64,000 nt of DNA from Paenibacillus sp. GTDB lineage: Bacteria; Bacillota; Bacilli; Paenibacillales; YIM-B00363. This document shows positions 18,710 to 28,740 of this stretch, piece by piece. The number at the start of each line of letters is the position of its first letter. Within the stretch, counting starts at the first letter, position 1. The notes beneath the pieces were generated by a model that ran no database searches, was not told the DNA's origin, and worked only from the letters and a program-made list of their open reading frames with translations. Location of the stretch: assembly GCF_035645195.1 (NCBI RefSeq), contig NZ_DASQNA010000008.1, positions 124,001 through 188,000 on the forward strand. Reading direction: 5' to 3'. The position numbers and the translations under genes are program-made.

Positions 18710-20305
18710 ATGAGACCTAACATTGTCATTATCAACCCGGACCAGATGCGGGCAGATGCATTAGGGCACTTGGGAAATCGCGCGTCTCGGACGCCTTTTT
18801 TAGATCGGCTTGCACGAACCGATGCGGTTTCTTTCCGAAATGCTTTCTGCCAGAACCCGGTATGCGTACCGAGCCGATGCAGTTTTCTTACTGGTTTATA
18901 TCCGCATGTGAATGGGCATCGAACGATGCTGCACATGCTGCATTCGCATGAAACTTCGTTGTTCAAGGAATTGAAAGATGCTGGTTATTATGTATGGATG
19001 AATGCCAGGAACGATTTTTTGGCGGCGCAAGAAGAGACGTTATTTGAGCAGCATGCGACGGAGATTTTCTACGGCGGGAATATTGCTCCGCCGCCGGGGC
19101 CGAAGGAAAATGTGAGAGGCGCTCCCGGCAGCAAGCATTTCTATTCTTTTTACGTTGGAGAATTGCAAGTGGATGAACAGGGACGGAATCATACTTTCGA
19201 TGACGAAGCTGTAAACAAATCCATTGAGTTCTTGCAAAACTACAGTCAAGATGAACCGTTTTGCTTATTTTTAGGGTTGGAAAAGCCCCATCCGCCTTAT
19301 AAAATCGAAGCCCCTTATTTCCATGCCATCAACCGGCAGAAGTTGCCCGAAAGAATTCAGTTAAGCGAGGAGGAATTGGCTAAAAAGCCGAAAGCCCTTA
19401 AGGAACTGATTAAGGAAATGAATACTGATTTGTTGGATGAGAAGGATTGGGATGAATTGCGCGCCTGTTACCTAGGCATGTGCATGAAAGTAGACGAGTA
19501 CGTTCAGAGCATTTGCGAGGCGTTGAAAGAGAAAGGGATTTATGATAATACCGCTATTTTTATATTCAGCGACCATGGGGACTACACCGGCGACTACAAT
19601 CTGGTGGAAAAGGCGCAAAACACGTTTGAAGACTGTCTAGTAAACGTACCGTTATTAATTAAACCGCCGAAGGGATATCCATTGGACGCAGGCGTCAGCG
19701 ACAGTCTCGTGGAGCTCGTTGACTTCTACGCGACGACTATGGATATGTGCGGCGTAACGCCCACTCACTCCCACTTCGGCAAGAGCCTTGTGCCAATTTT
19801 AGAGAATAGAAGCAGAGAAATTCGCGAATTTGTGTATTGCGAAGGCGGTCGTTTGGCTGAGGAAGCGCATTGCAGCGAGTCTCGCGGCCGCGCACCGCAT
19901 CCGTTCAGCATTTATTACCCGCGCATGAAAGTGCAGCAGGATGATGTGGCGCATACGAAGGCCACCATGATCCGTTCGGATAAGTTCAAATATATCCTCC
20001 GCAAGTACGAGATGGATGAATTTTATGATTTGAAAAAAGATCCTCAGGAGAAAAACAATGAGATCGACAATCCGGAGTATCGCAACGAAATCATGGAGAT
20101 GAAGCAGGCCATGCTGGAATGGTATCAGACAACATGCGACATCGTTCCCTTCACGCCGGATCGGCGGGATAGTTACGCAATGACGTGGAACCGTATAAAA
20201 GTATATTGTCCAAAAGAGCTTGAGGATGAAGTGAAGGAAAAAATACATGGCGGAATGGGGTACTACCCCCTCATGGAGTGGTTGTCGCAGCGAAAATCAA
20301 GGTAG
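18710..20305 (+). CDS. sulfatase (formylglycine type, cytoplasmic)
   Basis: 531-residue sulfatase from the ATG at 18710, which has AAGGTGA six bases ahead; an in-frame ATG at 18704 is also possible. It shows IINPDQMRADALG, formylglycine precursor Cys52 in VCVPSRCSFLTG, and SDHGDYTGDY. No signal peptide. It follows the long arylsulfatase by 22 bases in the same transcription unit, so the two probably remove different sulfate groups from one compound or related ones. A hairpin terminator follows. Confidence 0.88.
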   Translation: MRPNIVIINPDQMRADALGHLGNRASRTPFLDRLARTDAVSFRNAFCQNPVCVPSRCSFLTGLYPHVNGHRTMLHMLHSHETSLFKELKDAGYYVWMNARNDFLAAQEETLFEQHATEIFYGGNIAPPPGPKENVRGAPGSKHFYSFYVGELQVDEQGRNHTFDDEAVNKSIEFLQNYSQDEPFCLFLGLEKPHPPYKIEAPYFHAINRQKLPERIQLSEEELAKKPKALKELIKEMNTDLLDEKDWDELRACYLGMCMKVDEYVQSICEALKEKGIYDNTAIFIFSDHGDYTGDYNLVEKAQNTFEDCLVNVPLLIKPPKGYPLDAGVSDSLVELVDFYATTMDMCGVTPTHSHFGKSLVPILENRSREIREFVYCEGGRLAEEAHCSESRGRAPHPFSIYYPRMKVQQDDVAHTKATMIRSDKFKYILRKYEMDEFYDLKKDPQEKNNEIDNPEYRNEIMEMKQAMLEWYQTTCDIVPFTPDRRDSYAMTWNRIKVYCPKELEDEVKEKIHGGMGYYPLMEWLSQRKSR

Positions 20306-20331
20306 ATCGCAATCAAAAGCAAAGCGTAGGA

Positions 20332-20368
20332 AAGAACCTCGATGATCAGATCGAGGTTCTTATTTTTT
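20332..20368 (+). terminator. rho-independent terminator
   Basis: Perfect stem AAGAACCTCGAT (20332-20343) and ATCGAGGTTCTT (20350-20361), ending in ATTTTTT. The stem sequence is almost the same as that at 9191-9221. Confidence 0.88.
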
Positions 20369-20395
20369 CACGGTATTACGTTATTGGATCCGAAG

Positions 20396-20459
20396 GTCGT
20401 AGAAGTGCCACAGAATGGTCGTCTGATTGTTAGATGGGGTCGGGGCTCTTCTTTACAAT
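20396..20459 (+). promoter_or_regulatory. repeated operator/promoter element, copy 6 (20-gene aromatic operon)
   Basis: GTCGT half-sites at 20396 and 20418, 22 bp apart, then TACAAT at 20454-20459, 36 bp from the second half-site. The first 15 bases of this copy, GTCGTAGAAGTGCCA, equal those of copies 2 and 3. It is the only promoter I can see for the operon from 20511 to 42027. The -35 region (TAGATG) is poor. Confidence 0.75.
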
Positions 20460-20510
20460 GAAAACAGATCACACAAGCTGGACCATTTCAAAGAGAAGGG
20501 GGTTAGATGC

Positions 20511-22310
20511 ATGTTGTATCCGATTGTGACGGAAACGCGGGGAGTTATCGACCTGAACGGCATTTGGAATTTCCGGGTTGATTCCGGAAAGGGGTTTCAG
20601 GAAAACTGGTTTCTTGCACCTTTACAGAATGCAATCCCAATGCCAGTGCCTGCTTCGTACAACGACATCGGCGTTTATGCCGAAATCCGCAATCACGTCG
20701 GTTGGGTTTGGTATGAAAGAGAATTCGTCGTTCCGAATATGATGCTTTCCGAACGGATCGTCCTGCGCTTCGGTTCGGCTACTCATAAGGCCATTGTTTA
20801 TGTCAACGGCAATGTTGTGGTGGAGCACGTCGGCGGTTTTACCCCATTCGAAGCCGAAATACATTCTTACTTGAAATCGGGGAAGAACCGTTTAACCGTC
20901 GCGGTCAACAATATCGTCGACGGGACAACGGTTCCCGTCGGCAAATACTCGGAGACAGATGTTCCAGGGGTAGGAAGAATTATCCGAAACCAAGCCAATT
21001 TTGATTTTTTCAATTATGCCGGTCTTCATCGTCCGGTGAAAATTTATACGACGCCTGCTACGTACATCAAGGATATCGCGGTCGTCACTTCTTTCGAGAA
21101 TAATAAGGGCTTTGTTCAATATCGAGTGGAGACCGCAGGGAATTCCCAGGTGAAAGCGACCGTAATCGATCAAACGGGGAAGGTGGCGGGTCACGCAGTT
21201 GGGACCGAATCGGAAATATCGATTGACCGTGTACGTCTCTGGGAACCGCTGAACGCATACCTTTACACGCTGCGGGTCGAGCTCCTCGAAAACGGCAGGG
21301 TAATAGATGTGTACGATCAGCCGTTCGGCGTGAGGTCGGTCGAAGTCAAGGACGGCAAATTTCTCATCAATAACAAGCCGTTCTATTTTAAGGGCTTCGG
21401 CAAGCATGAGGATGTTCCGATTCGGGGGAGAGGCTTCGACGAGGCTTCGAATGTGATGGATTTCGGCTTAATGCGATGGATCGGCGCCAACTCGTTTAGA
21501 ACCGCTCATTACCCTTACTCTGAGGAGTTAATGCGGTTAGCCGACCGCGAAGGGATGGTTGTGATTGACGAGACGCCAGCCGTCGGATTGCACCTGAATT
21601 TTATGGCTGCCGTTCTGGGAGGGCAAGCCACCAGAAAGACCTGGCAGGAACTGCAGACGTTCGAGAACCATAAGGCTGTTATCCGGGAGCTTATCGAGCG
21701 GGATAAAAATCATCCTTGCGTCGTGATGTGGTCGATCGCCAACGAACCCGCTTCCGAAGAGGAAGGGGCGGAAGCTTATTTCGCTCCGCTCGTGGAATTG
21801 GCTAGGGAACTGGATCCGCAGAAAAGACCAGTGACCATCGTCATTCATAAAGGAGCCAATCATGAAAAGGACAAAGTGGCTGAAATCGTCGATGTCCTTG
21901 CCTTAAATCGTTATTTTGGCTGGTACACGCAAAGCGGGGATTGGGAGCTGGCGAAAGCGAAGTTGCGCGAGGAATTTCTGGGCTGGGGCAAAAGATGTCC
22001 GGGCAAACCGATCCTTATGACGGAGTATGGGGCGGACGCGATCGCCGGACTCCATGACGTCGATCCGGTCATGTTCACGGAAGAGTTTCAAGCGGACTTT
22101 CTGAAGCACAACCATGAGGTTTTCGACGAATTCGAATATTTCGTCGGGGAACAGGTTTGGAACTTTGCGGATTTTAACACGAGTCAAGGCATTATGCGGG
22201 TACAGGGGAACAAGAAGGGGATATTCACGAGAGAACGAAAGCCCAAATTCGCAGCGCATGAATTGCGCAAACGATGGCTCTCCATCCCCGACTTTTATTA
22301 TAAACCATAA
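20511..22310 (+). CDS. uidA: beta-glucuronidase, glycoside hydrolase family 2
   Basis: 599-residue cytoplasmic GH2 enzyme that releases glucuronate from beta-glucuronides. It has a sugar-binding domain, an immunoglobulin-like domain and a TIM barrel. The acid/base is Glu412 (WSIANEP) and the nucleophile Glu505 (ILMTEYGAD). Near the end [14 protein letters not shown] carries the Asn567-x-Lys569 pair that recognises the glucuronate carboxylate. All these positions are within one residue of E. coli UidA (413, 504, 566/568). The ATG at 20511 is preceded by GAAGGGGG. It is the first gene of the long operon, 23 bases before a ring-cleavage dioxygenase, suggesting glucuronidated phenolics as substrate. 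Confidence 0.93.
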   Translation: MLYPIVTETRGVIDLNGIWNFRVDSGKGFQENWFLAPLQNAIPMPVPASYNDIGVYAEIRNHVGWVWYEREFVVPNMMLSERIVLRFGSATHKAIVYVNGNVVVEHVGGFTPFEAEIHSYLKSGKNRLTVAVNNIVDGTTVPVGKYSETDVPGVGRIIRNQANFDFFNYAGLHRPVKIYTTPATYIKDIAVVTSFENNKGFVQYRVETAGNSQVKATVIDQTGKVAGHAVGTESEISIDRVRLWEPLNAYLYTLRVELLENGRVIDVYDQPFGVRSVEVKDGKFLINNKPFYFKGFGKHEDVPIRGRGFDEASNVMDFGLMRWIGANSFRTAHYPYSEELMRLADREGMVVIDETPAVGLHLNFMAAVLGGQATRKTWQELQTFENHKAVIRELIERDKNHPCVVMWSIANEPASEEEGAEAYFAPLVELARELDPQKRPVTIVIHKGANHEKDKVAEIVDVLALNRYFGWYTQSGDWELAKAKLREEFLGWGKRCPGKPILMTEYGADAIAGLHDVDPVMFTEEFQADFLKHNHEVFDEFEYFVGEQVWNFADFNTSQGIMRVQGNKKGIFTRERKPKFAAHELRKRWLSIPDFYYKP

Positions 22311-22333
22311 GATTCTTAAATCAGGAGGCGGCT

Positions 22334-23278
22334 ATGATGCCAAAAAATCCGCATTTTATTTCTCAGTTGGGCCACGTTGAGTTGTACAGCCCGAAGGTCG
22401 ATGACACCGTTGCGTTTTTCAAGGATGTGATCGGGTTAGAAGAGTCCGGTCGCGACGGGAAGTCCGTGTACTTCCGCGCATGGGGCGAGTTCCACCATCA
22501 CAGCTTGAAAATTACGGATCACACGACGAACGGTCTAGGACATATCAGCTGGAGAGCGGACAGCGCGGAGGCGCTGGAAGAGGCTGCGAAATATATCGAA
22601 AGCACGGGGCTAGGCAGAGGGTGGATCGAAGGCGATCTCGGTCACGGGAAAGCGTACCAATTCGAGTCTCCGGACGGACATTTGGAAGAGATTTTCTGGG
22701 ACGTCGACTTGTATCAAGCGCCTGATGAGCTCAAGAGCGTGTGGCGCAACCGCCCCCAACGGAATCCGGGTCGTGGCATCGCGCCGCGTCGGTTGGATCA
22801 TGTCACGTTGCACAGCACCGATGTAACGAAATGCCGCGAGTTTTACCAAGGACTTGGCTTTTATCACCGGGAAGGAATTTTATTGGATGAACCGATCAAT
22901 AAAGAAATCGGAGCATGGTTCTCAGTGACGAACTTGTCCCACGATATCGCATTATTGGGTGAACAGAGCGGAAAGCGCGGTCTGCTCAACCATGTGTGTT
23001 ACGCGGTCGAAAGTCGCGAAGAGGTATTAATCGCTGCCGATCACATCATTGAGAGCGGCTACACCTTGGAAATGGGAGCCCCTACACGCCACAAGATCGC
23101 AGAAGGCTTCTTCTTTTACGTGAACGAACCGGGCGGTAACCGCTTTGAGCTTTACTCCGGGGCGCACTTGATTTTCGCTCCCGATTTCGGACCGTACATG
23201 TGGCGCCTATCCGAGAACCCTAACGATGCATGGGGGAACGTCATGCCATGGGAGAAGGACGGGAAAATCATTAAATAA
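22334..23278 (+). CDS. catechol 2,3-dioxygenase-like type I extradiol dioxygenase
   Basis: 314-residue two-domain VOC-fold protein that cleaves a catechol next to the hydroxyls using Fe(II). The C-terminal domain keeps the metal ligands: His in RLDHVTLH, His in LLNHVCYAV and Glu in GNRFELYSG. It also keeps the family signature with a His and Tyr before the Glu (TRHKIAEGFFFYVNEPGG). AGGAGG precedes the ATG. It is separate from the type II PraA enzyme at 32421, so the operon holds two unrelated ring-cleavage enzymes. The substrate is probably a substituted catechol or the trihydroxylated ring of a flavonoid-like compound; the latter is speculative. Confidence 0.9.
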   Translation: MMPKNPHFISQLGHVELYSPKVDDTVAFFKDVIGLEESGRDGKSVYFRAWGEFHHHSLKITDHTTNGLGHISWRADSAEALEEAAKYIESTGLGRGWIEGDLGHGKAYQFESPDGHLEEIFWDVDLYQAPDELKSVWRNRPQRNPGRGIAPRRLDHVTLHSTDVTKCREFYQGLGFYHREGILLDEPINKEIGAWFSVTNLSHDIALLGEQSGKRGLLNHVCYAVESREEVLIAADHIIESGYTLEMGAPTRHKIAEGFFFYVNEPGGNRFELYSGAHLIFAPDFGPYMWRLSENPNDAWGNVMPWEKDGKIIK

Positions 23279-23302
23279 ATCTCGCAAGGGGGTACGAACG
23301 TT

Positions 23303-24415
23303 TTGTGGCATTTTTATCCCGACCATTATATGTTCTCATACCAAGTTGTTCGGATGGCGAGTCAGAGCTTGTTTGGCGGCGGAGAATTCAATGAAATCCT
23401 TGAAGCGGCGGGCCAAATCAAACCGGGAGACTACGAAAGCTTTCACCGGGCTTGGGCTGGTCTCGGGCACCGCGTGTTGAGCGAAGCCAACAAGGCGCTG
23501 GACGAAGGACACACCATTACGGCAAGAGCCGCGTTTCTCAGGGCAGCTAACTATTTTCGGTCGGCGGAGTTTTTCCTGACGCCGGATGATCCGAGAAAGC
23601 TGCCTACGTATAAAGCAGGAATTCATGCGTTCCGCATGGGAGCCGCCATGCTGGATAACCCGCCTAAACAGGTGGAGATCCCTTATGAGGACTCCTTCCT
23701 GCCGGGATATTTCTTCCAAGCGCCGAATCAGGAGAACGGACCACTTGTCATTATGTTCGGCGGATTGGATTCGACAGCCGAAGAACTGTATTTCGGGCCG
23801 GCTCAGTTGCTGAACGAGCGGGGGATCTCACTGCTTGCCGTCGACGGGCCTGGCCAAGGCGGCGCACTGAGACTTAACCACATCCATACGAGATACGATT
23901 ATAACGTCGCAGGGACCGCTGCGCTTGATTTCGCGATCGAGCAACTACCGATCGATGCGGAGCGCGTCGCCGTCATGGCCGTATCCATGGGCGGATACAT
24001 GGCTGCCCGCTGTGCTGCATTCGAGCCTCGGTTCAAGGCTTGCGCCATCTGGAGCGCGGTGTATAGCTACTATGATGTGTGGGCGAGAAGACCGGACGAT
24101 CATCCGTTGTCAAAGATCGCTCAACACATCGCAGGGGTCGATAGCATGGCGGAGGCAAGGGAGAAATTCAAAACCTTCACCTTGCAAGGAGTGGCTGAGA
24201 ACATTAAGGTTCCAACTTATATCGTGCACGGCGAAGATGACCGCCAAGTTCCGGTAGACCACGCCTACAGAGTCTATAACGACCTCGTTTGCCCGCGGAC
24301 ATTGGTCGTAGTGCCGGTAAGCAGCTCCGGCTCGTCGCATTGTCAAGTCGATAACGTAACCAAGACGTATCCCATGTACGATTGGCTTCAGAAGCAACTT
24401 CAGCAGTCCTTGTAG
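23303..24415 (+). CDS. alpha/beta hydrolase, 2,6-dihydroxypseudooxynicotine hydrolase-like
   Basis: 370-residue alpha/beta hydrolase with a helical N-terminal lid of about 130 residues, like the C-C hydrolases of the dihydroxypseudooxynicotine/FrsA group. The putative triad is Ser in AVSMGGYMA, Asp in GEDDRQVP and His in SSSGSSHCQ. Sitting directly after an extradiol dioxygenase, it likely cleaves a carbon-carbon bond or ester in the ring-fission product. The TTG start at 23303 has AAGGGGG upstream. The family call is good; the reaction is inferred. Confidence 0.75.
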   Translation: MWHFYPDHYMFSYQVVRMASQSLFGGGEFNEILEAAGQIKPGDYESFHRAWAGLGHRVLSEANKALDEGHTITARAAFLRAANYFRSAEFFLTPDDPRKLPTYKAGIHAFRMGAAMLDNPPKQVEIPYEDSFLPGYFFQAPNQENGPLVIMFGGLDSTAEELYFGPAQLLNERGISLLAVDGPGQGGALRLNHIHTRYDYNVAGTAALDFAIEQLPIDAERVAVMAVSMGGYMAARCAAFEPRFKACAIWSAVYSYYDVWARRPDDHPLSKIAQHIAGVDSMAEAREKFKTFTLQGVAENIKVPTYIVHGEDDRQVPVDHAYRVYNDLVCPRTLVVVPVSSSGSSHCQVDNVTKTYPMYDWLQKQLQQSL

Positions 24416-24429
24416 AACGGAGGAGCAAG

Positions 24430-25137
24430 ATGGCAACGAATAAAGTCTTGCAATCTTTCTCGGAAGCCATATCCGACATTCGGGACGGCTCCACATTGAT
24501 TGTCGGCGGGTTCGGGTTATGCGGAATCCCCGAGAAGAGTATTGCGGCTTTACGGAATCAAGGAACGAAAGATCTAACCGTTGTAAGCAACAATTGCGGC
24601 GTCGACGATTGGGGACTGGGGTTGCTTTTGGCGAACCGCCAAATTAAGAAGATGATTTCTTCGTATGTCGGCGAGAATAAAATTTTTGAATCGCAGTTTT
24701 TAAGCGGGGAGCTCGAGGTGGAGCTAGTTCCGCAAGGGACGCTAGCCGAACGGATCAGGGCGGGAGGGGCCGGAATACCGGCCTTCTTTACGCAAACCGG
24801 CGTAGGCACGTTGGTCGCCGAGGGCAAAGAACAGCGGGTTTTCGACGGAAAAACCTACATGATGGAGCGCGGGATTACCGGGGATTACGCTCTGGTCAAG
24901 GCCTGGAAGGCAGACACGTCGGGCAACCTCGTATACCGGAAAACGGCCAGAAATTTTAATCCGCTGGCTGCCATGGCCGGTGCAATCACGATCGCCGAGG
25001 TAGAAGAAATCGTCCAACCGGGCGAATTGGACCCCGATGAGATTCACACCCCTGGCATTTATGTACAAAGGGTGATCTTAGGCTCTGACTACGAAAAGCG
25101 AATCGAGCGGAGAACCGTGCGCAACGCGACCGGATAA
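24430..25137 (+). CDS. 3-oxoacid CoA-transferase, subunit A
   Basis: 235-residue alpha subunit of a two-subunit CoA transferase. The glycine-rich signature [12 protein letters not shown] lies near residue 23-34 and the KxxxSYVGEN region near residue 75-82. The ATG at 24430 follows GGAGGAG. With the next gene it should transfer CoA from succinyl-CoA to a 3-oxoacid, for example acetoacetate or 3-oxoadipate. The thiolase at 27522 in the same operon fits that order. Confidence 0.92.
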   Translation: MATNKVLQSFSEAISDIRDGSTLIVGGFGLCGIPEKSIAALRNQGTKDLTVVSNNCGVDDWGLGLLLANRQIKKMISSYVGENKIFESQFLSGELEVELVPQGTLAERIRAGGAGIPAFFTQTGVGTLVAEGKEQRVFDGKTYMMERGITGDYALVKAWKADTSGNLVYRKTARNFNPLAAMAGAITIAEVEEIVQPGELDPDEIHTPGIYVQRVILGSDYEKRIERRTVRNATG

Positions 25138-25155
25138 TTTACGAGACGGGACGGG

Positions 25156-25803
25156 ATGATCATGGATGCTCGCACGAAAATCGTAAAGCGGGCGGTTCGA
25201 GAAATTCACGACGGGATGTACATCAATTTAGGAATCGGGATGCCGACGCTGGTCGCAAATGAGATTCCAGAACACTATCAGGTGATGCTGCAGTCCGAGA
25301 ATGGGTTGTTGGGAATCGGCCCTTACCCTTTTGAAGAGCAGTTGGATCCCGACCTGATCAATGCGGGGAAAGAAACCGTTACGGCCGTTAAAGGAGCCGT
25401 GTTTTTCGATAGCGCCGAATCGTTCGCAATGATCCGCGGCGGTCACATCGATCTTGCCATTTTAGGCGGAATGGAAGTGTCCGAGAACGGAGATTTGGCG
25501 AACTGGATCATCCCCGGCAAGATGGTTAAGGGGATGGGAGGCGCGATGGACTTGGTGCATGGCGCGAAGAAGGTCATTGTCGTCATGGAGCACGTCAACA
25601 AAAATGGAGAATCCAAGATCAAGAAGACATGTACGCTGCCGCTAACCGGAGAGCGGGTCGTGAACCGCTTGATTACCGAATTGGCCGTTTTCGATTTTAC
25701 AGAAACAGGCATGGTGTTAGTCGAAATCATGGAAGGCGCTACCTTGGAGGAAATTCAAGCGAAGACCGAGGCTGCCTTTACAATGAAGGAGGGCCTGGAA
25801 TGA
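25156..25803 (+). CDS. 3-oxoacid CoA-transferase, subunit B
   Basis: 215-residue beta subunit. It carries the catalytic glutamate in [10 protein letters not shown], which forms the enzyme-CoA thioester, and the typical [11 protein letters not shown] stretch. It lies 18 bases after subunit A. Its stop overlaps the start of the next gene in an ATGA arrangement, so translation is coupled. Confidence 0.92.
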   Translation: MIMDARTKIVKRAVREIHDGMYINLGIGMPTLVANEIPEHYQVMLQSENGLLGIGPYPFEEQLDPDLINAGKETVTAVKGAVFFDSAESFAMIRGGHIDLAILGGMEVSENGDLANWIIPGKMVKGMGGAMDLVHGAKKVIVVMEHVNKNGESKIKKTCTLPLTGERVVNRLITELAVFDFTETGMVLVEIMEGATLEEIQAKTEAAFTMKEGLE

Positions 25804-26708
25804 AACTCGTTACTTTTCGAAATCCGGCCGGAGAGGAGCGCTCCGGGTGGATTCATGGAAACGGCGTCGTCGATATGAACAAGGCGAGCGGCGGAAAACT
25901 GCCGGTACGATTGCTGGATCTGCTGAATGGGTTTGAGGCCGGGATGGATCTCATCCGAAGTTTGCACCGGGAAAACATTCAGCCAACGCACTCGTTGCCG
26001 GAAGTCACACTGCTTGCCCCTATCCCCAAACCCCCTAGCGTGAGAGACTTCGTTTCTTTCGAGACCCATATTCAAAATGCGACGCGCCGCACGAATCAAC
26101 CGATGCCGCAAGAATGGTATGAAATTCCGGTGTTTTACTTCACCAACCACCACGCTATCGTCGGACCGGATCAACCGGTTCAGCGTCCAAGAAAATGCGC
26201 CAAATTGGATTATGAACTGGAGTTGGCCTGCGTCATTGGCAAAGAAGGGCGGAATATCAAGGCTTCCGATGCGGATGATTATATTGCGGGATACATGATA
26301 TTCAACGATTGGACGGCTCGCGACCTTCAAGCACAAGAAATGAAAGTAAATCTTGGTCCCGCGAAAGGGAAAGATTTCGCAACGGCCACCGGCCCTTACT
26401 TGGTTACAAAGGACGAATTGGAGCCGTATCGGGTGAATGACCGCTATGACCTCGAGATGAAGGCCTTCGTGAACGGAAAGCTGCTTTCGCAAGGCAACTT
26501 TAAAACTGTTCATTACACATTCGCCCAAATGATCGAACGCGCCTCGGAAGACACTACGCTCTACCCGGGGGATGTGATCGGTTCGGGCACCGTCGGCTTC
26601 GGATGTCTGTTGGAGCTTGGACCCGAGACGCATCGTTGGCTGGAGCCGGGCGACGAGGTCGAACTGACGATTACCGGACTGGGCTCCTTACGGAATCGTG
26701 TCATCTAA
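25800..26708 (+). CDS. fumarylacetoacetate hydrolase-family protein
   Basis: 302-residue member of the FAH family, which includes C-C hydrolases, hydratases and decarboxylases. The metal-binding acidic residues are in [13 protein letters not shown], and the core [13 protein letters not shown] is family-typical. AAGGAGG precedes the ATG at 25800, which overlaps the stop of the CoA-transferase gene. In context it acts on a ring-fission product. Whether it is a hydrolase, an isomerase or a decarboxylase cannot be told from sequence. Confidence 0.87.
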   Translation: MKLVTFRNPAGEERSGWIHGNGVVDMNKASGGKLPVRLLDLLNGFEAGMDLIRSLHRENIQPTHSLPEVTLLAPIPKPPSVRDFVSFETHIQNATRRTNQPMPQEWYEIPVFYFTNHHAIVGPDQPVQRPRKCAKLDYELELACVIGKEGRNIKASDADDYIAGYMIFNDWTARDLQAQEMKVNLGPAKGKDFATATGPYLVTKDELEPYRVNDRYDLEMKAFVNGKLLSQGNFKTVHYTFAQMIERASEDTTLYPGDVIGSGTVGFGCLLELGPETHRWLEPGDEVELTITGLGSLRNRVI

Positions 26709-26734
26709 ATCGGTACAAATGGGAGGAAGCAAAT

Positions 26735-27502
26735 GTGACGCGAACAAGTCCGAGATTGATTGATTTAAGTGTTGCAATCGGAAGAGACGTACAAGACCCG
26801 CTTCCTTTCTCTATCCGATACGAAAGCCATGAAGAAGGGGTCGTCATAGGAGCTAAGCTGTTTGGCGTTGAACAGGAAGCGTTTCCCGAGGGAAAAGGTC
26901 TTGCCGGCGAGTTTTTAGAGCTGACCACGCACGCAGGGACCCATGTGGATGCTCCTTGGCATTATTGGCCCACGACGGAAGGAAAACCGGCTCGCACGAT
27001 CGATGAACTGCCGCTTGACTGGTTTTACAGCGACGGGGTCGTCCTTGATTTTACGGACAAACCGCCGGGTTATGAAATTTCGTCTAAGGATGTGAAGGAA
27101 AAACTCGCCTCGATCGGGTATGTGCTCCGGCCTTACGATATCGTCATGATTCGAACGGACTGCGACAAGAAACTTTACGACCCGGATTACGCTCAGTCCC
27201 ACCCCGGCGTATCAGCGGAGGCAACGCTCTGGCTGATCGATCAAGGGATTAAAGTCATGGGCATCGATGCATGGGGGTGGGATATTCCATTGAAATACCA
27301 AGCGGAAGATTATAAACGAAACCCGAGAGACGGCGTCCTGTGGGCGGCCCATTTTGCCGGCAAGGAGAAGGAATACTGCCAAATCGAAAAGCTGGCGAAT
27401 CTAGATCGATTGCCGCCGACCGGTTTCAAAGTGTCCGTATTTCCGGTGAAAATTCACCGGGCAAGTGCAGGTTGGGCCCGCGCCGTTGCCATCATGGATT
27501 GA
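26735..27502 (+). CDS. cyclase-family (kynurenine formamidase-like) metal hydrolase
   Basis: 255-residue protein of the cyclase/kynurenine formamidase family. It carries the metal-binding signature HAGTHVDAPWHYWP, where His-x-Gly-Thr-His-x-Asp binds the metal. The GTG start at 26735 lies behind GGGAGG; an earlier in-frame start would overlap the previous gene without a ribosome site. Members open amide or lactone rings. Its place between the FAH-like enzyme and the thiolase suggests hydrolysis of an aromatic breakdown intermediate. Confidence 0.85.
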   Translation: MTRTSPRLIDLSVAIGRDVQDPLPFSIRYESHEEGVVIGAKLFGVEQEAFPEGKGLAGEFLELTTHAGTHVDAPWHYWPTTEGKPARTIDELPLDWFYSDGVVLDFTDKPPGYEISSKDVKEKLASIGYVLRPYDIVMIRTDCDKKLYDPDYAQSHPGVSAEATLWLIDQGIKVMGIDAWGWDIPLKYQAEDYKRNPRDGVLWAAHFAGKEKEYCQIEKLANLDRLPPTGFKVSVFPVKIHRASAGWARAVAIMD

Positions 27503-27521
27503 CGGGGGAAGGAGAAAGCAA

Positions 27522-28712
27522 ATGCGGAAAGTCGTAATCGTCGAGGCCGTTCGGACCGCGATCGGTTCGTTCGGCGGCAGCTTGGCCGACGTTCCCGCCG
27601 TAGAACTCGGCGCGCATGTGGTTCGCGAAGCCGTCAGACGCAGCGGAATCGATCCGATAGAAGTTTCCGAAGTAATCATGGGGAATGTGCTGCAAGCCGG
27701 ATTAGGTCAAAACCCTGCCAGACAGGCGGCGATTCGCGGCGGCTTGCCCGAGTCGGTTCCTTCCTACACGGTGAACAAGGTGTGCGGCTCAGGGCTGAAA
27801 GCCATTGCGCTGGCCGTCCTTTCGGTCGCTGCCGGGGAGTCGGAAATCGTCGTGGCAGGAGGAATGGAGAATATGAGCCAGGCGCCTCACCTGCTCATGC
27901 AAACGCGGAAGGGGTACCGGCTGGGCCATGGGGAGCTCGTGGACAGCCTCATTTCGGATGGATTATGGGATGCATTCTATGACATACATATGGGGATCAC
28001 AGCGGAGAATATTGCGGAAAAGTTTCGATTTTCCCGAACGGAGCTGGATGAATTCGCGGCAAGATCCCAGGCGCGCGCACAGTCCGCTCAAGAAGAAGGA
28101 AGGTTTCAAGAGGAAATCGTTCCCTACCTTGTTCCCCGTAGAAAGCGAGAACCGCTTACGTTCGATCGGGATGAAGGCGTGAAGGGCGATACGACGATGG
28201 AGAAGCTTTCCGCTTTGCGGCCGGCATTCCAAAGCGGCGGCGTGGTGACGGCGGGAAATGCTTCTACCTTGAATGACGGAGCATCGGCTGTTCTAATCAT
28301 GTCCGGCGAACGAGCCAAACGATTGGGACTGAAGCCCATGGCCGTTATAACTAGTTATGCATCCGCAGGGTGCGATCCAAGGCTGATGGGCTTGGGGCCG
28401 GTACCGGCTGTTCAGGCTACGTTGCAAAAAGCGGGATGGACGATGCAAGACATCGATTTATTCGAGATGAATGAGGCATTCGCAGCCCAGGCGCTTGGCG
28501 TGGCGGTCGAGCTCGGACTGCCGATGGAGCGGGTGAACGTCAACGGCGGCGCGATCGCCTTAGGGCATCCGATCGGCGCCAGCGGCGCGCGAATCGTCAC
28601 GACATTGTTGCACGAAATGAACAAACGCGATTTAAAGAGAGGCATAGCCGGGTTATGTATCGGCGGAGGACAAGGAATGGCAATGGCATTCGAGAGGGAG
28701 CCGCAGCCATGA
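27522..28712 (+). CDS. thiolase (acetyl-CoA C-acyltransferase)
   Basis: 396-residue thiolase. The nucleophilic cysteine is Cys88 in [11 protein letters not shown]. The catalytic His is in [17 protein letters not shown] and the second Cys in [22 protein letters not shown] precedes the ATG. With the CoA-transferase it would split a 3-oxoacyl-CoA into acetyl-CoA plus a shorter acyl-CoA, closing the first half of the operon's catabolic route. Confidence 0.93.
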   Translation: MRKVVIVEAVRTAIGSFGGSLADVPAVELGAHVVREAVRRSGIDPIEVSEVIMGNVLQAGLGQNPARQAAIRGGLPESVPSYTVNKVCGSGLKAIALAVLSVAAGESEIVVAGGMENMSQAPHLLMQTRKGYRLGHGELVDSLISDGLWDAFYDIHMGITAENIAEKFRFSRTELDEFAARSQARAQSAQEEGRFQEEIVPYLVPRRKREPLTFDRDEGVKGDTTMEKLSALRPAFQSGGVVTAGNASTLNDGASAVLIMSGERAKRLGLKPMAVITSYASAGCDPRLMGLGPVPAVQATLQKAGWTMQDIDLFEMNEAFAAQALGVAVELGLPMERVNVNGGAIALGHPIGASGARIVTTLLHEMNKRDLKRGIAGLCIGGGQGMAMAFEREPQP

Positions 28713-28740
28713 ATCGTTGAGGGGGGATGAGAATGGCGAT

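Noticed and set aside
9191-20361. The repeated CCTCGAT/ATCGAGG stems as mobile repeats
   Set aside because: Both copies lie directly after genes and end in T-rich tails, so they are better explained as terminators copied along with the operons they close.
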